Assembly: GCF_030272615.1 (NCBI RefSeq)
Contig: NC_081411.1
Span: 158,014,471 to 158,078,470 of the forward strand
DNA: 64,000 bases
Source of the DNA: Cryptomeria japonica
Lineage: Eukaryota > Streptophyta > Pinopsida > Cupressales > Cupressaceae
Direction of reading: 5' to 3'
Numbering within the stretch: position 1 is the stretch's first letter; each line of letters begins with the position of its first letter. A model generated the notes under the pieces. That model searched no databases, was not told the DNA's origin, and saw only the letters and a program-made list of their open reading frames with translations. Made by a program: the position numbers and the translations under genes. Of this stretch, positions 11,460-21,890 are shown one piece after another.

Positions 11460-12227
11460 CTGGATCATGAGGAAATTCAAAATTTTTAATTCGATTTATT
11501 TTTCCAGCAAGTGGGATTTGAATGCTATTGAAATTCATAGTAACTAGTCAAATTACTTTGTTATTTTTACGATCATTAGACTAAGAAAAGTGTTAATTGT
11601 TCATTTTTTTATCAGTGTTCAATGGCTATGTAAAGAATAGACCGTCTTTTCCTTTATTTGTCAAACCGGGTACCCCCCCACAAAATTGCAACACCTACAC
11701 ATAAAGAAACTTTAATAGTTGGAAGTTTTATCTGCTCGAAGGTCAATAGATATGTTTCTTAAAGTTGCTCTTTATTTTTATTACTTTTCTGTCCCAGTTT
11801 TCTTTGCAGCAGCATGAGTGGAAATAAATTTAACTATGACAACCGTTATCGTTGCTATAATGGTAATAAATTTAACTAAGGTGCTCAGTTTGATGGATTG
11901 GATATCTTTCCTGTAACAGTTTGAGAACATGTTGTATATAATTTTCTTATCTGTCAACATTCTTATTTCAGTTTTTTATATATAGATTTGAATAAGTCAT
12001 TTTTGAATTTGAAGGTACCTGATAGTTTTGAATGTGGGTTGGGCTTATTTTGTGACTATTTAGCTTCTTTGGAAAATTGGTTTATGATATCAGGAGAGTG
12101 GAAACTGATCCTAATTTGGGAGTTTTTAGTTTGTTCTGAATGCAGGAGTTGACCTTCCTCTTGATTTTGTCCGAGCAACATATTAATTTGCTCCTTTGTG
12201 AACATTTTTTTACCATTATCAAAACAG
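11460..12227 (+). other. Possible upstream ALKBH1 exon remnants
   Basis: After a pyrimidine tract ending in gcag (11808-11811) a frame reads MSGNKFNYDNRYRCYNG with a stop a few codons later, then GAQFDGLDIFPV. This could be part of the poorly conserved N-terminal region of the ALKBH1-type gene, whose conserved part begins at about 12228, but the match is too short to be sure. The remainder is T-rich, intron-like sequence. Confidence 0.25.
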
Positions 12228-12852
12228 GGTTGAAAAAATTCACCTTTCCCAGGACCAAGTTGTTGACATTTTTTAACTAATGCATATTACTCAGGTTCAA
12301 TGAGTGAGGATGATGTGCCTTGGCAAGAACTGGAATCATAAAACACATAGATATGAAGAAATTCATGCACATGATGATGCACAGCCACAACCCATCCCTA
12401 TAGATTTTGTTCCCTTAGTTCACAAGGCCATTGAACATTCTCACAACAAACTAAGAAAGGACCATAATATAATAACTCAAGAAGAGTTGTTAGAAGCTTT
12501 GCCTGGCCTAGATCCCGATGTTTGCATTGTTAACTTCTATGAGAAGAGTGGAAGATTAGGATTACATCAGGACAAAGAGGAAAGCCCAACAAGTCTTGCA
12601 AAAGGTTTACCTATGGTATTATTTAGTATTGGTGACACTCCAAAGTTTTGTTATGGAAAGGAGAGAAAATTTGAGAATCTTAATAAGATCATTTTGGAGT
12701 GTGGAGAAGTTCTAATCTTTGGAGGGGAATCAAGGCTTGTTTTCCATGACATCTCTGGTTTGTACCCTGGCACTGCTCCTCGATGGCTTACTCAAAACAC
12801 TATGTTGCAACATGGCCAACTAAATCTCACTTTTAGGCAGATATCTATATGA
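12228..12852 (+). pseudogene. ALKBH1-type 2OG-Fe(II) dioxygenase fragment
   Basis: The family removes methyl groups from nucleic acid bases using Fe(II) and 2-oxoglutarate. A frame from 12229 reads VEKIHLSQDQVVDIF, like the start of the family's conserved part, then TAA, a short scrambled stretch, TGA at 12301-12303, and from 12304 a long open frame of 182 codons. That part has MMCLGKNW, DVCIVNFYEKSGRLGLHQD (metal ligands H88 and D90), FSIGDTPKF, the distal His in LVFHD (H148) and the C-terminal LNLTFRQ (R178). About 17 codons of the family's YQPGY region are missing before MMCLG, and the first Arg of the 2OG-binding RxNxTxR motif is Gln (Q172). With the stops this points to a pseudogene, although the catalytic half is remarkably intact. 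The joined exons suggest a retrocopy or captured cDNA-like piece. Confidence 0.8.
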
Positions 12853-13162
12853 CAAAATGTTGATTTTATGTATGATTGCTCACCTTAAAGAGAAAAACTA
12901 CTGAGTTATCATCTCAACAAGAAAATATCAAAATGTGCAAAATCTAATTTATTAATTGATTACCCTTTTAAGTAGCACTGGCTTTATCAACTATGTGGAT
13001 TTATGTATGAGTAAATAATTGAATTTCAATTCATTGGTTTTTAGTCCTGCTTGTGGGAAGATTACTTAGGCTGCATTGAAAACTATGCTGACGTAAAACT
13101 TAAATTAGCCACTTAATGTTTCTATTTTCCTTCCATTTTATACTGTTTCAATATACCTTTAG

Positions 13163-13514
13163 GTATCAGTCTTTGTACATTATTGTTTGGGGTGAGGATG
13201 GTCATCACCTGGAAATACAAATACAGACTAAGGAAATGTGTCAGCAAGCTGAGTTTGGAGTTGCAACACATTGGCGATATAAGGAGGGTGAAGCAGAACA
13301 CTCTTCGTCAATTATCCAAATGGTGGAATGGGCAAGATGGGTGCTCAGTGAGATGATGGACACTAAGTTGAGACTTTCGTACCAGGATTTAGGCTTGAGA
13401 CCACCTTTCCCTTTCCCTTCTCACAAGGATGGTTGGCCACACATGGATAAGTTTTGTGAATTACCATTTTGCACGGATGAGAATCTTATTGTGATTGTGT
13501 TCAAAGATGATAAA
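13163..13514 (+). pseudogene. RelA/SpoT homolog (RSH) exon fragment
   Basis: RSH proteins make or break (p)ppGpp in chloroplasts. The sequence has a splice acceptor (ctttag, 13157-13162), an open exon and a canonical donor gtgagt at 13515. It reads YQSLYIIVWGEDGHHLEIQI, then QTKEMCQQAEFGVATHWRYK and HSSSIIQMVEWARWV, the end of the synthetase domain and the linker typical of plant RSH1-type proteins. The EVQIRT motif has become EIQIQT (Arg to Gln), and MHLQAE has become MCQQAE, so synthetase function is unlikely. No neighbouring RSH exons were found, and the exon sits 310 bp after the ALKBH1 fragment in the same repeat-bounded cassette. A longer open frame (13116-13907) is only read-through into introns. 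Confidence 0.8.
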
Positions 13515-14108
13515 GTGAGTAAGGTACAATTATTTCTTATTTTATTTCTATGTTTTTCTGTATGTGGCATCTTCCTTAGCTTGAATTTTTTGTGTTCTCT
13601 TAGCTTTAACCTTTTGTCTTCATCTGGCTTTGAGATGAAATTGTTATTTGTGGATTGTGAATGTTCATACTCCATAATTGAGGAAGCTTATATCTCATCT
13701 ATAATAGTATGCACATTACAACAAATTATGCTGATTATATTTAAATCCTACTTTGTTAATAATGAAGAATGTCAAGATGCAGAGAAAAAATCTGTATTTA
13801 AATTCTTTTCACTATCTTTGTATTACAACAAATTATCCTGTTTATTTTTAAATCCGACTTTGTTAATAATGAAGCATGTCAGGCATTTTCCACAGTTTTG
13901 TGATTAATGTAAACTTGTCATTAGGTTTTTGAGATAAAACCAGCGTTGCATGAAGTCCTTGCTCTCGTTCCTTAGTAACATAATCATTTGAAAATTCTTG
14001 ACAATTTCTTGCAAAATGTACATTAGTTTGTGCTAACATACTCCATTTTTCAAAACACTATTCAATATCGACAGTACAAATTGGACCTTTTTCAGGTCCA
14101 ACCACTAG
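13515..14108. other. Intron-like sequence after the RSH exon
   Basis: T-rich DNA with an imperfect internal repeat: 'acaacaaattatgctgattatatttaaatcc' near 13718 and 'acaacaaattatcctgtttatttttaaatcc' near 13825, each followed by 'gactttgttaataatgaa' or 'tactttgttaataatgaa'. No further RSH exon was recognised. Confidence 0.5.
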
Positions 14109-14293
14109 TATTTTAATAGAAACAGTAGTGTTGGAGAAAAAAGCAAAGAGGATACATGTCTCATTTTACATGAAGATTCAAATATAGTAATTTCAGTTCC
14201 ACAAATATTAAGCTGAACGAAATAGGGTGAACCATGATTTACTCTAACGTCAATGGGTGGCTGTGATTGTAGATGCCTCTCGGTGTAATTAAT
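14109..14293. repeat. ~184 bp direct repeat flanking gene fragments, right copy
   Basis: Partner of 11276-11459 in the same orientation. Differences are mostly single substitutions, and the minus-strand frame remains open (LQSQPPIDVRVNHGSPYF conserved). Together the pair brackets about 2.65 kb that contains both gene fragments. Confidence 0.8.
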
Positions 14294-15475
14294 TATATAA
14301 GTTTCTAGTTTTAGAAGGATTCAATTATGTAGATTGTATTTGATATTTAATTATATAAATTTTCATATAATATAGAGAAGGACAGAGTTTTCTAGGTTGT
14401 CTATTGAATAGAATGCTATAGATAGAATATGAGTATCTTTTTATTTCATCTTTTTTTTTGGTTAGAATGTGGGTCACTATTTATGAAATAATTTAATTAA
14501 TTATTGATAAGACTTTTATAAATTATATCATGGATAAATGTTTTTTGATTAAAGTGCAAGTATTTTTATCAACATCTTGGGTCACATTTCATGATTAATA
14601 ATCATAATGATATAAAGTCAAAATATTCATTCTAGATAAATAATCTAAATTTGAAAGATATATTTCTCTTACATTTAAGATAAATCAAGATCTATATATT
14701 ATTGTAAGTATTTTTCCTTGCAAAATTCTTGTTTTGACAATGGAAGGTAAAAAGTAAAAATGTTAGAAAAGAAAATTATTTATTAGGCGTTCTAAAATAT
14801 GTGGGTTTTTGGGAAAAAAAGGGGTTGTGGCTATGATGATTTGCATAGCTGATATGGGATAAAAAATGGGGCTCTAAGATGGGCCTTGTTTGACAATGGG
14901 GCAGCATGTAGAGCCTGCTACAAAATTGTATGTGATTGGAGTGCCTTAGTAATCCTGTACTCCTAGTAGCAATGGATGGTGGTGCAATCTAGCTTTTGAG
15001 AATTTAATCTTGTGAGAACAAGAATTCTTGTAGACTTCCAAATATAAATTTGGAATTGTGCCCATTCAGTACAAGAGTCATTCTTTTTTTTCCGCTAATT
15101 TTTCACAATGTTCAAACAATATATACTTTTTGTACTGTTAATTGTTTATGAATATTTTTTATATGAATATTAATATGAGACTGTGAGCCTTATATTATTT
15201 CTTTTGGATAAACAACATTAGAAACAATGATCAAGAATCACAACTTAGAAAATCATCTTAAATAGATACCACCTTCACATTAGAAATCAATCATCATCAC
15301 AATTTAAAATTCCATATTTGATGTTTCATTGAGATTTTAACTTGTATCTCGAAATTAAAAAATTAATATTTTTAACCAATTAATCTCAATCCATTGTACA
15401 TATAGCAATATTTTGAAAAAGAATCATGATAACATATATTGAAAATATTCGAGTGAGAAAACAATTTATGATCTG
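14294..15475. other. Intergenic DNA without a recognised gene
   Basis: AT-rich on the left. A less AT-rich block at 14790-15070 contains no convincing frame. Confidence 0.45.
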
Positions 15476-15960
15476 TTGGTGTTTGATTGCAGAGTTCATT
15501 GCAAAAAGAATGGGGGAATCAAATTTACCATCAATGGTACTTATTAATTCATGTTAGTATTGTTAAGAAATTTGTAGGAAGAAGAGAAGACCTTATTGCA
15601 GTGTGGATTAATGGCTCAAAGATAAGTTGCAAATGGTTAGAAACTTGAGGAGCGAATTGGATGAGCAATTCATATTTGAATTGAAAAGGTATGTCATTCA
15701 AAATCTACATACAAGACCTCATTGATAGGGGTGAAATTGAAGTAGCAAATGCAAAACCTAGTAATAACAATGACAAACTCAAAATGTACTAGGGCAAGTG
15801 AACTCCCTCACATGATCTACAATCAACAATTTGGGCGATTGTTCAAATGTGACCTGAACTGTGATTCAAATAACTTCTTTGTATGGCCTACATATATGTG
15901 TGTATATTGTAGCGTATGCCAACAAACCCCATGGAACTTACACTAACATCCTAGAAATGG
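15476..15960 (+). pseudogene. Possible retroelement gag scrap
   Basis: Near 15710-15790 one frame reads YIQDLIDRGEIEV, then NAKPSNNNDKLKMY before a TAG. This resembles the 'DLID.G.I' linker found near the end of Ty3/gypsy gag polyproteins of plants. Around it are only short, interrupted frames. The assignment rests on one short stretch and may be wrong. Confidence 0.25.
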
Positions 15961-16113
15961 ACTGTATTTTTTTTTTGTTTACTAATTAACTTTCCATTTA
16001 ACCTTATCTAGGCAATGTGATTAAGAAATGACAATTTGGCTACACATTTGCCACATTTTTTTTTCTTGTCACTAGTTCCATTAATAAATTTTTGGAGTTC
16101 AGTAGAGTGGCCA

Positions 16114-16146
<33 letters not shown>

Positions 16147-18863
16147 GTCTAACTTGTTTTACATCTATATTGAATCATCTAGATAAATGAATTGAAATTT
16201 TTATAATATTTTCCAACTTTTGTCAAATCTGAATTTAATTTTATACATTTATCTACATTTATGTAAAAATACCTCATCTTACTTCAATTTCCATTTATGT
16301 ACAGGATTTGTCTCTTCATTTCTGATTGTATCTTTAGCACCATCTCTTTAGTGTTGAAAAATGGTGTGCAAACAAAAAGAAAAATTATCACTAAAAATAA
16401 AATTACATAAAATATTATATTGGTTAAACTCTTCGGAGTTTTAAATATTAAATTTTAATGGCTTATATAACCAAAATATTTTGGTGAACTACCTACAACC
16501 TCCTCAACAAAAGTGGCTCCTGCCATATCCACTTTTTACACAAGTGAACATAACACAACATTAATAATTTTTTTCAACTTTAAACACGTTTAACATAATA
16601 TTTGAATGGAAATTAAATGCTTATAATTTAGATACTTGAGAGTTACAAAAAAACATAAATAAACTATGTCAAACTCAACTATATTGCCATATATATATTT
16701 TTTAAATCATAACATAATGCATTTGTAAAACAACAGGCGGTAGTAAAATATGGAAAGTAACCATTTCAACCATAATTAAATGTTAAATAATAACATAAAA
16801 CATATTTTAGATACAAATAAATGTACATTCTCCGTACTCAAGTTTCTCTCACAATTTCATTGTTATGTATTTTCCTTTCTTCTCATACCTACACTTGGAA
16901 GCTATCTACTTGTCTAGATATTCAACACAAGGTCAAAGGATTACTATATACTTGATCATCACAAAAAAATCATATCATTACTTTAACTAGATCAATCATA
17001 CAATAGATGACTATTGATTTTTATAAGGACGAATAAGGCATGCATATTAATAGGAAGGTGTGGCATGATCAATCAAACTCAAAAGAGAAAGACCTAAGGG
17101 CTAGACCTAATGTCTCGAGGGCTCATCACAGATGGCCTTTCGTACATTAAAGTGCAGAGACTTTGTAGTTCATAAAACAATTTAAAAACCACATATTAAG
17201 AAAGTATAAAAGTGGGTATGCAACCCTTTCTAGGGGTCAAACTCCCAAGACAATTTCCTCGTCAACTGTCACCCACTTAGGTTAAATAGAGAGGAAAATC
17301 CTAACTACTTTAGTTACATAATTAAGTCACACATAAATATCCTGAAAAGTTCTCTCTAAGGACCTCTACATATGTTCCTAATGATATTAAACCACAATTT
17401 TGTTGTAAATCAATATGTTATCTTTGACTAAGTAAAGTATGCAAGTACCAACATGAGTCATATATTTGCAAGAGATTGACACAAGGGAATATATTTGGTC
17501 CCCTATTTAGTAAATCTTATAATAATTTCCTATACAAGGTACAAGAAGTCTTTATGAACATTGTACAAAGCACAACATAACCTCCATCACAAGCTATCAC
17601 AAGTAGACCACCCATGGCCATTACCTATACACATCATTTACTATATACATTGCTTGAAAGATTAAAGAGATAAATTATATAAACCAAATAAAATGAAGGA
17701 TAGAACAATTAGATTACTATTTCAACTACCACCAAACACAATTTACTCCCACAAACCACACTTCCTTTGATCTATAGCTAAACTAGCTACCTAGTTAAAT
17801 ATTTATTTTAAATCACACTAAAACAAAATACGTATCCTCCCATTAGTAGATTCATGGATGGACGAAGGTAGTTTGATTATGTCTTTCATAATGGATGTAG
17901 AATATATCAAAGACATCATTAAAAGTAAAATTTGACAATATATCATAGCATGAAAATAGTTACGCCCATTTTATATTATGCGTGTTTTAACACATAATTG
18001 TTGAATAAATCAAATATTAATTATTCACAAATAAAATATTAATATATAAACACCTATATAAACCTCACAACTATATATTTATATAATTTTATTTATTAGA
18101 GTCTCTCAAATCTTCTCTCATACATGACTTGTGTTTACTTTCCTTAATAGTATCCTCACTTTTTATTTTATTTTTATGCATGCAAGGGGAGAACAACAAT
18201 AAATCTCTAAGAAAGGATGGTTACCTTGAAGTCTAGTGGTTCACCAGTTGAACTTTTGTTTGAAACATAGGTTCCTTAAATGTTGGATAGTCATAAAGAG
18301 TAGCTCACATGTTGGACTTGTCAAAATTGTATTATCTAAGATGCATAGGAGCATTAGAAAATAGCATAGGTCATTTACACTTGGTGTGAATTGACACTAT
18401 ATCCTATCTTAGAAAGATCATTAAGATGATACCAAAACAACTACATACTTGGTTTTAATCAAAATGAATGAGATTAAAATACTAAAATAAGATGATACAT
18501 TACGAAGAATACATTCCCCAAAATTATGACTACTACAACAATCTCAAACACATTGATAATCTTTTCCCTTAGCTAAACACTTAAACACTCATTACATAGT
18601 CAAGTAACATGATTATAGATGATAATTAATTCCTTCTTATAGAATTAAATGATGGTTACACATCAAAATGCATCTACCAATTCATACATGAGGCTAAGTT
18701 AAAAGTAACCTAACAATAAATAATTATAAAATGTTTCTTTTGTAAAGAACCCATTTTCATCCTATTTTGTTCCCATCATCAAAATTAGAAAAAGGAAGTA
18801 TATATAGATAATGAACAACCAATGTTTATATTTCTTTGGGAAAAATTATCCAAAAATAGGAAG
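15961..18863. other. Long intergenic stretch with one (GT)n microsatellite
   Basis: No gene recognised. A (GT)n run lies at 16116-16145. The rest is AT-rich with a somewhat GC-richer part at 17000-17300. I could not assign it to an element family. Confidence 0.45.
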
Positions 18864-19216
18864 CACTAACTCATTTGACTGCAAAATTTGACGATAATTT
18901 CTGACGAAAGATGCATAATTAGATGTATCGTCGGATACTTGTGATATTTAATGTGAAATTTTTAGTTTATTTAAAATTTATGGCTAACGTTCATTAGAAT
19001 TTTGACAAACGTTCATCAAAATATCAACAAATGATTTTTTAATAAACAAAATTGAGCTTGACAATTTATAAATGACTAATCTCATCATCAGATAAAATAC
19101 ACAACTAGACATTAGATTTATGCTTGGACAACAATTATATGTATGTATGTATGTATGTACACATATAAAGCTATATTTATACTATACATATGTATACACA
19201 TTATATATATACACAT

Positions 19217-19224
<8 letters not shown>

Positions 19225-19262
<38 letters not shown>
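19225..19262. repeat. (TG)n microsatellite
   Basis: Uninterrupted TG dinucleotides, flanked by AT-rich TATA-type repeats and, upstream at 19139-19158, TATG units. Inside the candidate CACTA element. Confidence 0.95.
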
Positions 19263-19265
<3 letters not shown>

Positions 19266-19689
19266 ATATTAATAAATATATAAATATATATTATATTTAT
19301 ATACATTTTTATATATGTATATATATGCAAATGTGTGTATATATTAATATATATCTTTAATATAATATATAGGTTACACCAAGTTATGGGTACCTAACAT
19401 AATGGTCCCACACTATGATGCTAGTCATAATATATTATTTTAATTTTCATAAAAAACTTCCAAACACAATCCTAATGGGTTGTGCAAATAATTTCATCCA
19501 TTATATTGTTTTAATCTCTACCGTTGGATCTTAGGGCTTCAAAAGAAAACCCTATCATATATTAAGGTGGAAAGTAACCCTATTCTCTCATTGGAACATT
19601 TTCTCAAGCTTTCTAACCAGAGCCTCCTCCATTGAAGATATTGTTGCATGTTTCTCAAAAGTGCTTCATCAAACAAGCTATGGAATCAA

Positions 19690-20080
19690 AGCTCTAATTT
19701 TTTTCTTACATTGTTTGCATATTAGCAGGTTGGGAAGGAGTGGCAGCCATATGCGTTTGTGGGGGATCAAAATCTCCATTTTATTTGTTTTGGGTTTGCG
19801 CCAATTTTATTTTGATACTCTTTTTCTTTCCCTCTTGTTTTCTCAAAATCCTAGATCTAATTTTTCTCTTATATTGTTTGTAGATATCTACTTTGGGAAG
19901 GAGTGGTGGCCCTATGCATTTTTTGGGAGATAACAATCTTCATTTTATTTGTTTTGGGTTCGCACCAATTTTCTTTTGAGATTATTTTTATTTCCCTCTT
20001 GTTTTCTCAATAAAACCCTAGATCTAATGTCATTTTTCTTTTGTTTGCAGGTGCAGATTTGGAAAAAATGGTGACCATTT
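19690..20080 (+). repeat. ~170 bp direct repeat, two good units plus a degenerate third
   Basis: Units near 19690, 19860 and 20030 share a pyrimidine tract with cag or tag, then 'ttgggaaggagtgg.gcc', 'tccattttatttgttttggg', 'cgccaatttt', and 'tttccctcttgttttctcaa' with a following 'cctagatctaat'. Each looks like intron end plus short exon plus intron start, so the array may be a tandemly duplicated small exon with its flanks. The third unit diverges after 'gcagatttgg'. Confidence 0.65.
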
Positions 20081-20403
20081 GATACATGGAAAATTAAAAT
20101 ATCTATTTTATTATTTTCAAAGATTTTTATTTTGATATTTATCATTTGTTTTAAGTTTTTTATTTGGTTTTGGGAGGTGTGGGGAGCCAAGGCTCTACCC
20201 ATGACCCCCTCCCACCCTCTATGGGCAAGGTTGTAGGTTACCACAACCATGGTAGCCCCGGCTATGGCTTACCTTAACTATAGAGGCTATAGAACCCATG
20301 GCCTATGGTTTCCCACAGATCCATGAGGTTTCCATGGCCCGTGGTTTCCACAGAGCTGTCGGTCTCCGTAGAAGTAAAATGTATTTTTTTTAATTATTTA
20401 ATG

Positions 20404-20437
20404 GTATGTATGTATGTATATATGTATGTATGTATCT
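20404..20437. repeat. (GTAT)n microsatellite
   Basis: Tandem TATG/GTAT units (tatgtatgtatgtatatatg and onward), inside the candidate CACTA element. Confidence 0.9.
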
Positions 20438-21018
20438 ATATAAAACTATCAGTTTAATAATGAAGGTTAATTTTGAAAAAGGTTTTATAGATGAATGAGA
20501 TTTTTGTGAAGTTTTTTAAATAGTTTTTTTTGAACTCTAAATTTTATAATAGTGGACATTTTAGTAATAATATTGAAATATTTAGAATTAAAATGAATTT
20601 AACCAGCATTTCATATTTAGATGGCATCCAAAATTATGAATAATAGTCACTATTTCTTAAGTATTTTGATACAAATGACTAAAGATGCTACCGATAGACA
20701 TAAATCAATTGGTATTTAAATGATAATTAATGATTACAATGACTAAATAAATGACTACCATGACTAAGTAAATGAGGAGTTAACAAGAATCAATGACTAA
20801 ATTGTCCACTAAATATATTGGTATACTACCAGATTGATGACTAAAATATATTAGTTTTTGTTGATTTTCCAACGAAATTCGATTCATCGCTTTTTTGACG
20901 AAATTAGGTTCGTTGTTTTTCTGATGAAATTTGTAAGGGTGTTTTGTTGGTAATACGACAAAAGTTAATCGATATTTCAACAAACATTCATCAAATATTG
21001 GTGCCACATACAGTAGTG

Positions 21019-21734
21019 AAGGATCAATCACAAGTTGACAAGTGTTGACGTGACTCTCTTAGGTCCTGTAACAAATGAACTCTATAGTTTTCAAACACCA
21101 TAATAGTAATTGCAAGAAATTGGGATGATATTAAGTAACTTAATAAGTACCAAATTAATACCAAAAAGGATTACGAGAGCCTATTAAATGTATAATAGAC
21201 AACAATACAACACATATAGGGTAGGTTACATTGGAATATTTGAAATCAATGTTTACGCCCTTGCAGTCAAAATGGTATCAAAAGTCATTAATGAATCCCA
21301 TGATGTCTTATGGACTAGAGGCTCGAATTTATTTGATGGTGTAGATGATATCCATGCATGGTACTTGTGGTTTTAAGCCTATAGTCGGATATTATATTCG
21401 AGGTGATAATATAAGTTGAAACTCAGAAAATGAAATTAAGTAGAGATTACAATTTCATCTTTTCTAGGACTATATACTAAAGAGCATAGGAAGGTAGGTA
21501 TAGTTTTAAATCTTAGTCATACACCAATTTATATAGTGATATGGATTATAGACTAAATCAACCATAGAAATATAATCTATGCTTTTTTTTGGAAACCCAA
21601 CTATGAATATTAATTAAATATAGATAAGATATCAATTTAGAGAATCACAGTGCAAAATTAATTATTGCCTAACCTGGATTGTGCTTTACATAGATCTTCG
21701 ATGAATTCATGGTTTCCTTGGCTTCTTGGATATC
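21019..21734. other. Intergenic DNA without a recognised gene
   Basis: AT-rich DNA between the CACTA-like element and the PPR scrap. A small open frame at 21188-21376 has no recognisable motif. Confidence 0.45.
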
Positions 21735-21890
21735 CTTCCTTCCCAAATTGAAATGGTTAAGAAGGCTGCAAAAACTTTTAATAAAATGCAATTGGCTGGC
21801 GTAGAGCCAAATTCCTCAACTATGCCATCCTCCTTCCTGCCTGTAAGAAAGTGGAAACTTATGGACAACGTGTGAGTATGTCTCAAGGCA
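21735..21890 (+). pseudogene. Pentatricopeptide repeat (PPR) protein scrap
   Basis: PPR proteins bind organellar RNA through tandem 35-residue helical repeats. Here one frame reads EMVKKAAKTFNKMQLAGVEP followed by NSSTM, and the next frame continues ILLPACKKVETYGQRV. Together they match the core of one plant PPR motif (F.KMQLAGV.PNS.T...LPAC). A frameshift separates the halves, and nothing before or after continues the array. It is a dead fragment of about 1.5 repeats. Confidence 0.55.

Larger units (their letters stand above)
18864..21018. mobile_element. Candidate non-autonomous CACTA (En/Spm) element
   Basis: The segment begins CACTA (18864-18868) and ends TAGTG (21014-21018), and is flanked on both sides by AAG (18861-18863 and 21019-21021), matching the 3 bp target duplication of CACTA elements. 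Both ends carry clustered subterminal GACGAA / TTCGTC / TTGATGAA-type motifs (18888-19025 and 20868-21000), as this superfamily does. The terminal inverted match beyond CACTA is weak. No transposase is present. Inside are TG and TATG microsatellites, a promoter-like block with a telo-box-like AAACCCTA at about 19545, three related ~170 bp units (19690-20080) and a short GC-rich repeat (20281-20370). The internal part looks captured from a cellular gene. Element identity is inferred. Confidence 0.5.

Noticed and set aside
13116-13907. 263-codon open frame as a complete gene
   Set aside because: Only 13163-13514 matches RSH and it is bounded by splice sites; the rest is read-through of T-rich intron.
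19118-19330. Minus-strand 70-codon frame
   Set aside because: Translation of TG and TATA microsatellites (runs of HTHTHT); no biological meaning.
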